Shown piece by piece: positions 16,998 through 26,423 of a stretch of DNA of 64,000 nucleotides. This DNA comes from Chthonomonadaceae bacterium (GTDB taxonomy: Bacteria; Armatimonadota; Chthonomonadetes; Chthonomonadales; Chthonomonadaceae), in assembly GCA_027459665.1 (NCBI GenBank), contig DAIDHN010000002.1, positions 62,001 to 126,000 on the forward strand, read 5' to 3'. The notes under the pieces are model-generated. The model saw only the letters and a list, made by a program, of their open reading frames with translations. It ran no database searches and was not told the origin of the DNA. The number at the start of each line of letters is the position of its first letter. Position 1 is the stretch's first letter. Made by a program: the position numbers and the translations under genes.

Positions 16998-18407
16998 TCA
17001 GACGCTCTCTTTCCAGGTTCTTATATCTACCAGATGACCAGCGATTGCGGCGGCAGCTGCCATTTGCGGGCTGACCAGATGGGTGCGTCCCCCTCTGCCC
17101 TGCCTGCCTTCAAAATTACGGTTTGAAGTGGATGCACAGCGCTCGCCAGGTTGAAGTATGTCTGGGTTCATGCCCAGGCACATCGAACAACCAGCCTCTC
17201 TCCACTCAAACCCAGCCTCTACAAATATCCTGTCCAATCCCTCTGCTTCTGCATCCCGCTTCACCTGGGCTGAGCCTGGCACAACCATGGCATGTACATT
17301 AGAGTGTACCTTTCTGCCTTTGGCGATCTCTGCAGCTGCTCTCAGGTCCTCCAGTCTGCCATTGGTGCAAGAGCCAATAAATACCCTGTCTATCTGCACT
17401 TCCTGCAAAGGCGTACCCGGTTCCAGCCCCATATATTTGAGGGCAAGTTCTGTAGCGCGTCTATCGCTCTCATCCTCCAAATCAGTTGGCGATGGAACAG
17501 ATGCAGTAATGGGGGCAGTCATGCCAGGGCTTGTCCCCCAGGTTACAAAGGGTGCAATATCCTCGCCATGCAGCACGATGGTATGGTCAAATTGCGCCCC
17601 CTCATCTGTGACAAGCTCGCTCCATTCGCTCACTGCCTCCTCCCACTCTGCTCCCACTGGAACGCCCGGTCTTCCTTTCAACCAGGCAAAAGTTTTCTCA
17701 TCGGGGGCAATCATCCCGGCGCGTGCTCCTGCCTCAATAGACATGTTGCACACGGTCATACGGCCCTCCATGCTCAGGTTTTCAATCACTGAACCTCTGT
17801 ATTCCACCACGCAGCCGGTTGCGCCAGCAGTGCCTATTTTACCAATAATCGCCAGTATCACATCCTTGGCAGTCACTCCTGGCTTCAAGCTGCCCTCTAC
17901 GCGTATTTCCATTGTGCTTGGCATAGACTGGGGCAGACATTGGGTCGCAAGTACATGCTCTACTTCACTGGTGCCAATGCCAAATGCCAGCGCGCCAAAA
18001 GCGCCATGGGTGCTGGTATGGCTGTCGCCACACACTATGGTTCTGCCGGGCTGTGTTATGCCAAGCTCCGGCCCAATTACATGCACAATACCCTGTCTGG
18101 GGCTGTGCAGATCGAATAATGTGATGCCAAACTCTTTGCAGTTTTCTGCCAGCGTCTCCATTTGCACCCGCGATACCGCATCCGCTACTGGCAAGTGCCT
18201 GTTCTGTGTGGGTACATTGTGATCCATTGTTGCCAGAGTGAGGTCTGGACGGCGAACTTTACGGCCGCTCAGACGCAGCCCCTCAAATGCCTGAGGAGAT
18301 GTAACCTCGTGCACCAGGTGTAGATCAATGTAAAGGAGCGCAGGCTGACCTTCTTCCTGATGAACTACGTGTTTTTCCCAAATTTTTTGAAACAGGGTTT
18401 TACTCAC
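16998..18407 (-). CDS. leuC: 3-isopropylmalate dehydratase large subunit
   Basis: 469 residues. Aconitase-type protein with the three 4Fe-4S ligand cysteines in [13 protein letters not shown] and [10 protein letters not shown], plus [28 protein letters not shown]. The start is GTG at 18407, with AAGGAG 8-10 bases upstream. Co-transcribed with leuD. leuA and leuB are not nearby. The methyltransferase gene lies 18 bases upstream on the same strand, so the transcription unit may be longer than leuCD. Confidence 0.96.
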   Translation of the reverse strand: MSKTLFQKIWEKHVVHQEEGQPALLYIDLHLVHEVTSPQAFEGLRLSGRKVRRPDLTLATMDHNVPTQNRHLPVADAVSRVQMETLAENCKEFGITLFDLHSPRQGIVHVIGPELGITQPGRTIVCGDSHTSTHGAFGALAFGIGTSEVEHVLATQCLPQSMPSTMEIRVEGSLKPGVTAKDVILAIIGKIGTAGATGCVVEYRGSVIENLSMEGRMTVCNMSIEAGARAGMIAPDEKTFAWLKGRPGVPVGAEWEEAVSEWSELVTDEGAQFDHTIVLHGEDIAPFVTWGTSPGMTAPITASVPSPTDLEDESDRRATELALKYMGLEPGTPLQEVQIDRVFIGSCTNGRLEDLRAAAEIAKGRKVHSNVHAMVVPGSAQVKRDAEAEGLDRIFVEAGFEWREAGCSMCLGMNPDILQPGERCASTSNRNFEGRQGRGGRTHLVSPQMAAAAAIAGHLVDIRTWKESV

Positions 18408-18425
18408 TTCTCTCTCTCCTTGTGT

Positions 18426-19202
18426 TCAAAGTACTGCCTTAAGTGCTACACGGTGCCAGGCAAAACAGAGATCATCACCGCATTCGCGCAAGTCAAAGTA
18501 TGCCTTTACTTCTGGTGAAGCATTGTTCAGCAGTGTACGCACTTCCGTTTCCTGCGAAGCAGAACAGCCTGCTTTCTTTAGCCAGTCAGACAGATTGATC
18601 TTAACCGAACATGGCATACAGTGCAGTTTCTCTACTTTCCATCCTGCTGCGAGCAGCATCGCAGCCCATTCTTTTGCTGTGTAATTGCGCACGTGCGATG
18701 GGTCTCGCACAGTTTCCAGGTGGTTTTGCCACTGGTCTGCCTCTATATCATCTGGAACACAGGTGTCAGTGAGTACCAGCGCACCGCCGTCACGAAGTAT
18801 TCTGGCAGTTTCCAACAGAAAAGCAGGAACAGATAGAAAATGATGTGCAGCTATTCGACACAGCGCAAGGTCGAAACTTTTAGATGTAATAGGCATGCAT
18901 TCTGCCTGGCCCTGAATAAAAGCTACGTTTTGCATCTGTTGCTGCAGTGCGTTTTTTTGTGCCTCCGCCAGCATACCTGCAGATACATCCAGACACACTA
19001 CCTGCCCCACACTTTCAGCAAAAGCCATTGCTGTAAATCCAGTACCGCTTGCAATGTCCAGTGCACAGGTCTGCCTGCTTAATTGGGCATTCTGAAGCAT
19101 CCATTGCAATGTTTCCTCGCTCCATCTGTTCCATTGAGAATCGTAGTGGCTAGCCTGCCGGTCAAATTGCACCCTCGCACTGCGTTTTGGATTCAGGTTC
19201 AT
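18426..19202 (-). CDS. Class I SAM-dependent methyltransferase
   Basis: 258 residues. Motif I for S-adenosylmethionine is DIASGTGFTAMAFAE, followed by CLDVSAGMLAEA (motif II acidic residue) and FDLALCRIAAHHF, typical of the UbiE/Methyltransf_11 group. No signal peptide. Such proteins methylate quinones, lipids or small metabolites; the substrate is not determinable here. It lies between crtI and leuCD on the same strand. Two cysteines late in the sequence show no metal-site pattern. Confidence 0.8.
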   Translation of the reverse strand: MNLNPKRSARVQFDRQASHYDSQWNRWSEETLQWMLQNAQLSRQTCALDIASGTGFTAMAFAESVGQVVCLDVSAGMLAEAQKNALQQQMQNVAFIQGQAECMPITSKSFDLALCRIAAHHFLSVPAFLLETARILRDGGALVLTDTCVPDDIEADQWQNHLETVRDPSHVRNYTAKEWAAMLLAAGWKVEKLHCMPCSVKINLSDWLKKAGCSASQETEVRTLLNNASPEVKAYFDLRECGDDLCFAWHRVALKAVL

Positions 19203-19302
19203 AATTCACCGCCAATCGGTTGCTGTTACATTATACGCTGTTGGCAGCTATGCGTCCAATAGAAAAAGTGTATGCATTTCATGCACAATGCACATAATAA
19301 GT

Positions 19303-19329
19303 CCCTCTCAGTAATATAAACAGAGAGGG
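19303..19329 (-). terminator. Hairpin downstream of the carotenoid desaturase gene
   Basis: CCCTCTC (19303-19309) pairs with GAGAGGG (19323-19329) around a 13-base loop, 20-50 bases after the stop on the minus strand. Only a weak U run follows. Confidence 0.35.
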
Positions 19330-19350
19330 CAGGCGCTGTCTAAATAAAAA

Positions 19351-20985
19351 CTATCGAACTGAAATATCATTCAAAACGGCTTCTGCTGCAAGTCTGCCAG
19401 AAGTCAGGACAATCGGTACGCCGCCGCCCGGATGAGTGCCTGCGCCTGCAAAGTAAAGGCTTTCTACCTCTTCGCTTTTTATGTGTGGCCGAAAATAGGC
19501 AGACTGCATAAACGCAGGGTTCAAGCTTCCATACGCAGCGCCGCCATAACAGCCGTAGATACTCTCAAACTCCGGCGGGGTAAACATGCGTTCAAATACT
19601 ATTCTGCTGCGCAGTTCGGGTAAGCCGGCTGCCTCCAGTGTATCCAGAATGCGTTCACGAAAAGCAGGGCTTTCACGCACCCAGTCTATGCTGCCGCGTG
19701 TATTAGCGCAGGGGGCAAGTATGTACACCACGTCATGGCCTTCTGGTGCAAGTGTGCGGTCTGTTAGGGTTGGAATGCATACATGCAGGGCAGGCTTCTC
19801 AGGCAGTCGATGATTATGGCAGGTATCTGCGAGTATAGAAGCATAATCTTCGGTGAGCACTATCATATTGTGCTTCCAGCTGGTATCTATTTTTTTCACA
19901 CCCAAATAAAGAAGAAAACCCGAACAACCATATTCGTATTTTTCCAGTTTGGCATTGGTATACTTTTTGCGATTGTGCTGCGACATCAAATCTCGGTAAG
20001 CAGAAGGCGCATCCCGGTTACATATCACTGCATCTGCCCGCAGTTCCTCATCTTCTCCAGTAACTACACCAGTAGCGCGATTTTGCGTACATACAATCTG
20101 ACGCACGCATGTGTTGTAACGTATTGTGCCGCCAAGTTCTATCAACAGCTGTTCCAGGGCTTTTGCCAGCCGGCCCGTTCCTCCCATCGGATACCATACA
20201 CCAAACTGCATTTCTATGTATGGCAGCAGGGCATAAATGGCAGGGCACATGTAAGGACTCATGCCGAGATAGAGGGTTTGAAAAGTGAATGCCTCTCGCA
20301 TGCGGGGGCTTTTCATATATCGTGATACAAACTGGTATACGCTTTCCATGGGCAGCGCACGTGCAATACCGCGCAGAGTGGAAGGACGCAGCAAGTCAGA
20401 CAGATGATTGAAAGGTTTTTCTATAAAATTGTAACGTGCATTTTCATATTTATCACGCATGGCATCAAACATTGCACCAACCATATCTGCATCTTCAGGC
20501 GCCAGTTCACGCACCTGTTCAACCATTTGAGGCACTGGTAGCCCCATATTCAGCATGACGCCATCTGGCCACTGTATGGCGTAGGCAGGCCACAGCTGCT
20601 GCATTGAAAGATAGTTGCGCCAGTCTCTGCCGCAAGCCTGAAAGATATTTTCTATCACTTCGGGCATCATCAGCATGGTTGGCCCCATGTCAATAGTGAA
20701 TCCCTGTTCGCAAATTACATTCATTCTTCCGCCAGGTCCGCTGTTTTGCTCCAGTACTGTAACCGTCACGCCTTTTTGAGCAAGGTAAATAGCTGCCGAA
20801 AGCCCTCCTAACCCTGCACCAATTACCAGAGCAGACTGATTTTTTCTCAAACCAGCTGTTCCCCCTTTGCTCCCGGCAGTGTTCTCATCAGAAAGTGGTA
20901 AGGAAGATGATACACACTGCCCGGCTGTTTTTTCAGTTTCTAATGTTGTCTCGCTGTCAGATACCTTCATTTTCCTGCCATACAC
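19351..20985 (-). CDS. crtI: Phytoene desaturase / carotenoid oxidoreductase (CrtI family)
   Basis: 544 residues. A ~50-residue N-terminal extension precedes the FAD-binding Rossmann motif ALVIGAGLGGLSAAIYLAQKG, then the GPGGRM motif. The C-terminal signature LYFAGAGTHPGGGVPIVLTSGRLAAE is the bacterial CrtI hallmark. Enzymes of this group introduce or isomerise double bonds in phytoene or related carotenoids; whether it is a phytoene desaturase or a later ketolase-type relative needs phylogeny. ATG 20985 has AGGA 6 bases upstream. Other carotenoid genes are not in the window. Confidence 0.88.
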   Translation of the reverse strand: MYGRKMKVSDSETTLETEKTAGQCVSSSLPLSDENTAGSKGGTAGLRKNQSALVIGAGLGGLSAAIYLAQKGVTVTVLEQNSGPGGRMNVICEQGFTIDMGPTMLMMPEVIENIFQACGRDWRNYLSMQQLWPAYAIQWPDGVMLNMGLPVPQMVEQVRELAPEDADMVGAMFDAMRDKYENARYNFIEKPFNHLSDLLRPSTLRGIARALPMESVYQFVSRYMKSPRMREAFTFQTLYLGMSPYMCPAIYALLPYIEMQFGVWYPMGGTGRLAKALEQLLIELGGTIRYNTCVRQIVCTQNRATGVVTGEDEELRADAVICNRDAPSAYRDLMSQHNRKKYTNAKLEKYEYGCSGFLLYLGVKKIDTSWKHNMIVLTEDYASILADTCHNHRLPEKPALHVCIPTLTDRTLAPEGHDVVYILAPCANTRGSIDWVRESPAFRERILDTLEAAGLPELRSRIVFERMFTPPEFESIYGCYGGAAYGSLNPAFMQSAYFRPHIKSEEVESLYFAGAGTHPGGGVPIVLTSGRLAAEAVLNDISVR

Positions 20986-21040
20986 CTTCCTGCATTCATT
21001 TTTTAGTAATTGAGGAAAACATTCTGCAACCAGCAGGCAT

Positions 21041-21502
21041 TCACAGCCTGTTTTCTAACTGCCGCACCTGCTCAAGTATCTCTGCAACAGCAGGTTTGCC
21101 GCGCCATATTTTCGCAACAATGCCTTCTCTGTCAAGCAGAAAAACAGTGCGTACGTTGGAGCCGAATTTCCCCCTGCATCCGTACGATTGAGCGATACTG
21201 CCGCTGGCATCGCTAAGCAAAGGAAAAGGAAGCCTGGTGATTCCTGAGAATATTTTATGCAGTGCATGAGGGGCCGGGTTTAAGCCAACTACCAAAATGC
21301 CTGCAGACTGTATTTCCTCCCAGCAGTCTCTAAGTAAACAGAGTTGTGAAGTACATATGGGAGTGAAATCGCCAGGATAGAACACGAGCAGAACAAAATT
21401 GCCTCTGCACTTTTCCAAATGGAATGTTTCCCCATTTGGCAGTTTCGCTGCAAAGAGAGGCGCCGATTGTCCCAAAGAGAGTGAATCAGGCTGACCTCTC
21501 AT
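21041..21502 (-). CDS. Thiol peroxidase of the PrxQ/BCP type
   Basis: 153 residues. Peroxidatic site PGDFTPIC with Thr47 and Cys50; a second cysteine at 55, five residues on, is the spacing of the resolving cysteine in PrxQ/BCP enzymes. The rest of the thioredoxin fold (FVLLVFYP, FPLLSDASGSIAQSYG, RTVFLLDREG) is intact. It reduces hydroperoxides using thioredoxin in the cytoplasm. A strong GGAGG precedes ATG 21502. It sits just upstream of crtI on the same strand, a sensible pairing of oxidant defence and carotenoids, but this is inference. Confidence 0.92.
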   Translation of the reverse strand: MRGQPDSLSLGQSAPLFAAKLPNGETFHLEKCRGNFVLLVFYPGDFTPICTSQLCLLRDCWEEIQSAGILVVGLNPAPHALHKIFSGITRLPFPLLSDASGSIAQSYGCRGKFGSNVRTVFLLDREGIVAKIWRGKPAVAEILEQVRQLENRL

Positions 21503-21590
21503 ACATATTCCTCCACAGTAATGTATCTCGTCTCTATTACTTCAATTACGATTTGACAGTTCCTGCTTTTGCCGAATTCTTTTTATTTTA

Positions 21591-22919
21591 CTACTGTAGC
21601 TGATCGGTTACAGGAAGAGCAACATCCGTTGGAGAAATAGCCAGTACGCTCGCAAGGTCCCCGCGAATACCACTGCGGTCATTGGTTACATTCCTACCCC
21701 GTCGCAACAGCTGTGATAATTGAGATCGAGTATAGGTTCCGTCTCCCGATTGCAGGTTCTCTCCCCATCGGGTCAGAGCAGCATCGGCAGCATCCCTCAC
21801 AGGAAATACCACTGTGCTTTCATTGTGCCCTTTTACCTTTTGCAGCACATAAGCAGGATCATTCGCCATAGTTTCCAGCAGTCTATGATTTTCCTCACCA
21901 CCCATAAAGCTCAAGGTCAAACAGGCTGCTGCTCTCAAGCGGAAGTTAGAGTCATGCAGCAAACGTCTGGCAGTTTGCATAATCAATGCATGCTGATCTG
22001 CAGAAAGCCCATAATCTCTCAAAGAGACAGGCAGAATATTTTTGGTCCAGCTCCTATTCTGGCTGCCAGGTCTGTAATCCATTGCTCCCAGGTATAGCAG
22101 AGCACGCGATCTCAAATAAGTATCACCACTCTTCAGCATCTCAAACAACAGAGGCAGCAAACTTGGTGTGAGTCGGTACACCAGCACATCCGCCGCAGCA
22201 TAGGTGTAGGCGCTCATGTTTCTCAAACCATTCGGGGCCTCCAGAATGCCAAGCGCCACTCTCCGCAAATTCACTCCTCGGTTTACCAGGTAGGCAAGCG
22301 CATTGCTATAGGGAACATGGGTAGCCGGGTCTGGCTGCAGCACCAGAGACAATCCAAATGCAATAGCCTGCTTTTCATCCCCAGAGAGACGTGCTGCACG
22401 AAACGCCAGTCTGCGCAGCCTGTAATCTCTTGCTTCATCTGGTTTATGCATTGTATGGTAGGCAGATGCAAGCACAGAAAGCGCTCTGCTCGCCTCCCCT
22501 TGTTGTAAGAGCTGACGTGCCGCTGCTTCTTTCAACACAGGGTCTGCCGCGATTTGCTGCTGAGTAAAGCCTGATAGCAGCTGGAATGCCTGGCTGTAAT
22601 CATGCTGAACCAGGTAGTTTTTCACATCGGCACGTGCCTGCAGCTGTTTTTTCCCCCTCAGAGAAAATTTCCAGCGAGGCAGCCAGCCCATCCAGAATAA
22701 TTGGTTTTTACCCCATGCATTTTCCCACGAGGCGCCAGTAACCGTATAGGCATATACACTCTCGTCAGAGAGCAGGCCGCCGTAGTGCAGTTCTTTGGCT
22801 GCATTACGTAAATCTGCGCCAAAAAGTGTTGTAACGCTTTCCTCTGCATTTGCTTGCTGCATCACACAGACACAAAGCATCACTGCTGCCAGCAGACCTG
22901 CTCCAAGCCGGGTTTTCAT
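21591..22919 (-). CDS. Exported HEAT-repeat protein of unknown function
   Basis: 442 residues. ATG 22919 gives a clean signal peptide (MKTRLGAGLLAAVMLCVCV, cleavage after ANA), whereas the open frame upstream overlaps the acyl-CoA dehydrogenase gene. The mature protein is almost wholly helical, with degenerate 30-40 residue HEAT-like units (for example LLPLLFEMLKSGDTYLRSR and HEAD-type pairs near the C-terminus). Such scaffolds usually bind other proteins. GAGGAG lies about 12 bases upstream of the ATG. No enzyme motif is seen; function unknown. Confidence 0.75.
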   Translation of the reverse strand: MKTRLGAGLLAAVMLCVCVMQQANAEESVTTLFGADLRNAAKELHYGGLLSDESVYAYTVTGASWENAWGKNQLFWMGWLPRWKFSLRGKKQLQARADVKNYLVQHDYSQAFQLLSGFTQQQIAADPVLKEAAARQLLQQGEASRALSVLASAYHTMHKPDEARDYRLRRLAFRAARLSGDEKQAIAFGLSLVLQPDPATHVPYSNALAYLVNRGVNLRRVALGILEAPNGLRNMSAYTYAAADVLVYRLTPSLLPLLFEMLKSGDTYLRSRALLYLGAMDYRPGSQNRSWTKNILPVSLRDYGLSADQHALIMQTARRLLHDSNFRLRAAACLTLSFMGGEENHRLLETMANDPAYVLQKVKGHNESTVVFPVRDAADAALTRWGENLQSGDGTYTRSQLSQLLRRGRNVTNDRSGIRGDLASVLAISPTDVALPVTDQLQ

Positions 22920-22962
22920 CTTATCAAGTATCTCCTCGCACGGTACTTTTTCTTTCAATGCC

Positions 22963-24711
22963 CTATGTAAGAGGGTAACTTCCCATCTCCATGCAGAGAA
23001 CTGCAGCGGCATGAGTTTTTTCCAGCGGGCTGCCGCAGTATTCTGCCAGTGCTTCTGTGTAGGGATGAAACACCGCCCTCAAATCTCGTAACTGGTCTGT
23101 ATCTCTGGCCAAAATGGCTGCAAGTCGCCTGGCACAATGCAATGCTGTTTCAATACTGCTCTGGGCTTGTACCTCTGCAAGCAATGCCGCCCGTTTTCGA
23201 CGGTTCCCTTCAGACATTTTATGCACTCGCAACTGCGCACTCTGCTGTGCATATGCAGCAATAAGCACATCAGATATGCAGGCACAGGCTTCCTGACACT
23301 GCAGCAGGCCCTCTCCTGCAGATGCCTGTGCCTCTCGCAGCATTTCCAGGACAAGCCTGCGCAGCAGTGATGCGGTATCCTGCTCTGGCCCTGCCTCAAT
23401 ACCGCCTTTATCGGGCAGTGCCAGCCTGCCTGCCGCAATGCGGCGCAGAATTAGATTGACTATGGCCACACGAACTATTTCATTGGCTCCTTCGCCTATA
23501 CGCAGCAGCCTCTGATCCCGCCACGCGCGTGCAAATGGCAGTTCTTCTGTATAACCATACCCGCCGTGAATTTGTATGGCTTCATCGGCGTATGTGCTGT
23601 ATGCCTCCGAGCCAAACACTTTCACGATATTGCACTCTATGGCCAGTTCTTCTGCTGCCCGATGGTACATCGCAGATGCCTCCCCGCTTCGGGGAGATAC
23701 CTGGCTAAAAAGCTGCTCCAGCTCTCCTGCTATACGATAGACCATGCTTTCCAGTGCAAAGGTTCGCGCTGCCATCTCTGCCAGCTTCTGACGAATAAGC
23801 CCATACTCGCCTATTGGCTTTCCAAAAGTTTTACGCTGAACTGCGTACTGCGCGCATTGTTCAAGCAGGTACTTCAATCCCCCTGTTGCACCCGCTTCCA
23901 ACCGAAAACGGCCAATGTTCAATGCACAAAATGCTGCATAATGGCCGCGTCCCTCCTCCAAGGCACACTCGGCCGGTACTTCTGCATTTTCCAGTATCAC
24001 TCGCCTTGTAGAAGTGCCATGCATACCCAGCTTGCATTCTTCACGGCCAAACGACACACCTTTGAAGTTACGTTCTACCAGAAATGCTGTGACACCTTTG
24101 CCGGTGCGTGCAAAAACAGTAAACAAGTCGGCAAAAGCAGTGTTGGTTATCCACATTTTTTCGCCGTTCAAAACATATAAGCCATTATCTCTGTAATCAG
24201 CTCGAGTTTGCATTGCCAGAGCATCTGAACCAGATCCAGCCTCGCTCAGCGCAAAACTGCCAATGCACTCGCCGCTTGCCAGCCCTGGCAGATACTTCGA
24301 TTTCTGGCTGTCGCTGCCAAAATAAAGCAGAGGCAGAGTGGCAATTACAGTGTGCGCCTCATGGGTGAGGGCAAAAGACTGCTGTGGGTTAATGCGTTCT
24401 GCTATCAAGGCGGAAGCAGGCTGAGACAACCCCAGCCCCCCGTACTCAACCGGAATATCAGCAGCCAGCAGACCCAGTTCTCCAGCTTCACGCATCAAGG
24501 CATGCATGAGAGTATGACTGCCCTGCTCAATTTCTTCTGTAGCAGGCATAACACGCTCCCGTAAAAATCGGGAGGCAGTTTCACCAGCAAGACGGTCTTC
24601 TGCACTCAAATCTTCCGGGGTGTAAACCTTGTGGGTATCTCCTAGCAGAAATGCTCCTCCAGTTGGGTTAGACGAACTGTTGGTTCGTGAATTAGGATTG
24701 ATTTTTGTCAT
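22963..24711 (-). CDS. Acyl-CoA dehydrogenase
   Basis: 582 residues. N-terminal, middle and C-terminal acyl-CoA dehydrogenase domains are visible: SFALSEAGSGSDALAMQT and GEKMWITN (FAD and substrate contacts), RKTFGKPIGEYGLIRQKLAEM, EAIQIHGGYGYTEELPFARAWRD, and RIGEGANEIVRV, where the Glu before Gly-Ala is the likely catalytic base. An extra ~150-residue helical C-terminal domain resembles that of VLCAD/ACAD9-type enzymes of Firmicutes-like FadE. It oxidises acyl-CoA in beta-oxidation, passing electrons to ETF. Start ATG with GGAGGA upstream; a divergent promoter region separates it from the DUF302 gene. Confidence 0.92.
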   Translation of the reverse strand: MTKINPNSRTNSSSNPTGGAFLLGDTHKVYTPEDLSAEDRLAGETASRFLRERVMPATEEIEQGSHTLMHALMREAGELGLLAADIPVEYGGLGLSQPASALIAERINPQQSFALTHEAHTVIATLPLLYFGSDSQKSKYLPGLASGECIGSFALSEAGSGSDALAMQTRADYRDNGLYVLNGEKMWITNTAFADLFTVFARTGKGVTAFLVERNFKGVSFGREECKLGMHGTSTRRVILENAEVPAECALEEGRGHYAAFCALNIGRFRLEAGATGGLKYLLEQCAQYAVQRKTFGKPIGEYGLIRQKLAEMAARTFALESMVYRIAGELEQLFSQVSPRSGEASAMYHRAAEELAIECNIVKVFGSEAYSTYADEAIQIHGGYGYTEELPFARAWRDQRLLRIGEGANEIVRVAIVNLILRRIAAGRLALPDKGGIEAGPEQDTASLLRRLVLEMLREAQASAGEGLLQCQEACACISDVLIAAYAQQSAQLRVHKMSEGNRRKRAALLAEVQAQSSIETALHCARRLAAILARDTDQLRDLRAVFHPYTEALAEYCGSPLEKTHAAAVLCMEMGSYPLT

Positions 24712-24832
24712 GGAAATCCTCCGCAGGCAGCTCCGCCTGTCGATATTATTACCAATAAACCTTATTATAACACGAACTATTCTTCAACATTAATCGATAG
24801 TATATATATAAACCTATAATTAGGAGAATGAT

Positions 24833-25228
24833 ATGAAACCATTTGCTATAACGGTCACAACCTCACTCGATTTTGAAGCTGCAGTGCAAGCGGTGGAAAA
24901 CGAAACTGCCGCCGCCGGATTTAGGGTGCTGCATGTGCATGATGTAGCTGCTACACTGGCGGAAAAAGGATTTACACGCGAGCCGCTCAAAATCGTGGAA
25001 ATATGCAATGCCCGGTATGCCAGCCAAGTGCTGGAAAAAGATATTGAGCTGGCACTCATGCTCCCCTGCCCTATCTCTGTGTACGAAAACGAAGGAAAAA
25101 CTCATATCAGCGCACTGCTGCCTTCTTCCATGGCAGAAATGTATCCGCAGGCTGGCATCGAAGAGGTGGCAGGCAAGGTTGAGGAGGCAGTGCGCTCTAT
25201 AGTTGCAAAGGCATCGCATACACTGTAG
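24833..25228 (+). CDS. DUF302 family protein
   Basis: 131 residues. Fits DUF302: an alternating beta/alpha start (PFAITVTTSLDFEAAVQAVENE, RVLHVHDVAATLAEKG), then KIVEICNARYASQVLEKD and ALMLPCPISVYENEG, which carries the family's conserved Cys-Pro. A strong AGGAGA precedes the ATG. It has its own AT-rich promoter region (TATATATATA and TATAAT elements at 24801-24820). Often found with heavy-metal or redox genes; function is not established. Confidence 0.88.
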   Translation: MKPFAITVTTSLDFEAAVQAVENETAAAGFRVLHVHDVAATLAEKGFTREPLKIVEICNARYASQVLEKDIELALMLPCPISVYENEGKTHISALLPSSMAEMYPQAGIEEVAGKVEEAVRSIVAKASHTL

Positions 25229-25298
25229 TCTGCTGCGCATTCGCTCTCAACATAATCACTCGACTCACAACAATAAAGGACGCTATTGTGTGTAAAAA

Positions 25299-25327
25299 AT
25301 GCAAAGCGATTACTTTTGGGTTAAAAT
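25299..25327 (+). promoter_or_regulatory. Possible promoter of the DAHP synthase gene
   Basis: ATGCAA (25299-25304), 17-base spacer, TAAAAT (25322-25327). Weak match at -35, fair at -10. It would leave a leader of about 60 bases. Confidence 0.3.
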
Positions 25328-25393
25328 ATACGCAGGATACCGCTCTTTATTTCATTGTTGAGACAAAGGGCAGATAGAAATGAGATTCTGCCA

Positions 25394-26422
25394 ATGATGG
25401 TTTTGATGCAGCCGGGAGCAAAACCGGCGCAAATTCAAGAGGTCATAGATACTATTTCCAGCCACAATATGCGTCCTCTCAAATTGCCGGGTGATGAACA
25501 AACAGCCATTGGAATTGCAAGTGCTATTCCACCTGAGCTGCGAGAATCGCTCACCGCACAACTGCGCTCCCTGCCAGGCGTAGAACACGTTGTACAAATT
25601 AGCAGGCCGTTTAAGCTTGCTTCTCGTGAATTCTGGAAGCAGGATACGGTTGTGAGTGTTAAGGGAGTGGAAATAGGCGGGCCTAAGTGCGTGGTGATGG
25701 CTGGGCCATGCTCTGTGGAAAATCGTGAACAGATATTCATGGCGGCTGAAGCTGTCAAAAACTGCGGCGCGGCAGTGTTGCGGGGCGGTGCCTACAAGCC
25801 GCGCACCTCGCCTTACTCTTTTCAGGGCCTTGGCCTGGAAGGGCTGAGGTTAATGAAAGAAGTGGGAGACAACCTGCAAATTGCAACTGTCTCTGAAGTC
25901 ATGGCCCCAGAAGATGTAGAGCTGGTCGCAGAACATGTAGACATACTGCAAATAGGGGCGCGCAACATGCAAAACTATGCCTTGCTGATTGCAGTTGGAA
26001 AAGCTGGGCACCCTACTCTCTTGAAAAGAGGACCGGGAGCGTCTATAGATGAATTCCTGCTGGCCGCAGAATACTTGCTTCACCATGGAACAAAAGATGT
26101 GATTCTTTGTGAAAGAGGCGTATACCCGCTTGACAAAACCTATACGCGCAATACGCTTGACCTGAATGCTGTGCCTGTGCTGAAGCACCTCAGTCACCTG
26201 CCAGTGCTTGTAGACCCTTCGCATGGCACAGGCATGGCAAGGTATGTGCCAGCCATGTCGAGGGCAGCTCTCGCTGCCGGTGCAGACGGTCTCATTCTCG
26301 AAGTGCATCCAGACCCCAAACACGCTCTGTCAGATGGGCAGCAGTCTCTGAACCCCGAACAGTTTCAGTGCCTCATGGATAGCCTGAAAGGAATAGCCGC
26401 CGCATCAGGGCGTTCGCTCTAA
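25394..26422 (+). CDS. aroF: 3-deoxy-7-phosphoheptulonate (DAHP) synthase
   Basis: 342 residues. Condenses phosphoenolpyruvate and erythrose 4-phosphate, the entry to the shikimate pathway. The N-terminal ~85 residues form the ferredoxin-like regulatory domain of type I-beta enzymes (MVLMQPGAKPAQIQEVIDTI), followed by the barrel with GPCSVEN, RGGAYKPRTSPYSFQGLG, KRGPGAS and DPSHGTGMARYVPAMS. The ATG pair at 25394/25397 is preferred because homologues begin at this M-V-x-M-x-PGA block; no clear ribosome site is seen, and a TTG 13 codons upstream is the alternative. trpD and trpC lie 5 kb away. Confidence 0.94.
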   Translation: MMVLMQPGAKPAQIQEVIDTISSHNMRPLKLPGDEQTAIGIASAIPPELRESLTAQLRSLPGVEHVVQISRPFKLASREFWKQDTVVSVKGVEIGGPKCVVMAGPCSVENREQIFMAAEAVKNCGAAVLRGGAYKPRTSPYSFQGLGLEGLRLMKEVGDNLQIATVSEVMAPEDVELVAEHVDILQIGARNMQNYALLIAVGKAGHPTLLKRGPGASIDEFLLAAEYLLHHGTKDVILCERGVYPLDKTYTRNTLDLNAVPVLKHLSHLPVLVDPSHGTGMARYVPAMSRAALAAGADGLILEVHPDPKHALSDGQQSLNPEQFQCLMDSLKGIAAASGRSL

Positions 26423-26423
26423 T

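Noticed and set aside
17158-18222. 354-codon open frame on the plus strand opposite leuC
   Set aside because: It is the antisense of a highly conserved gene and has no domain, ribosome site or family pattern; high codon bias of leuC explains the open frame.
23566-24180. 204-codon frame on the plus strand opposite the acyl-CoA dehydrogenase
   Set aside because: Cys-rich, no start context, antisense to a strongly conserved enzyme.
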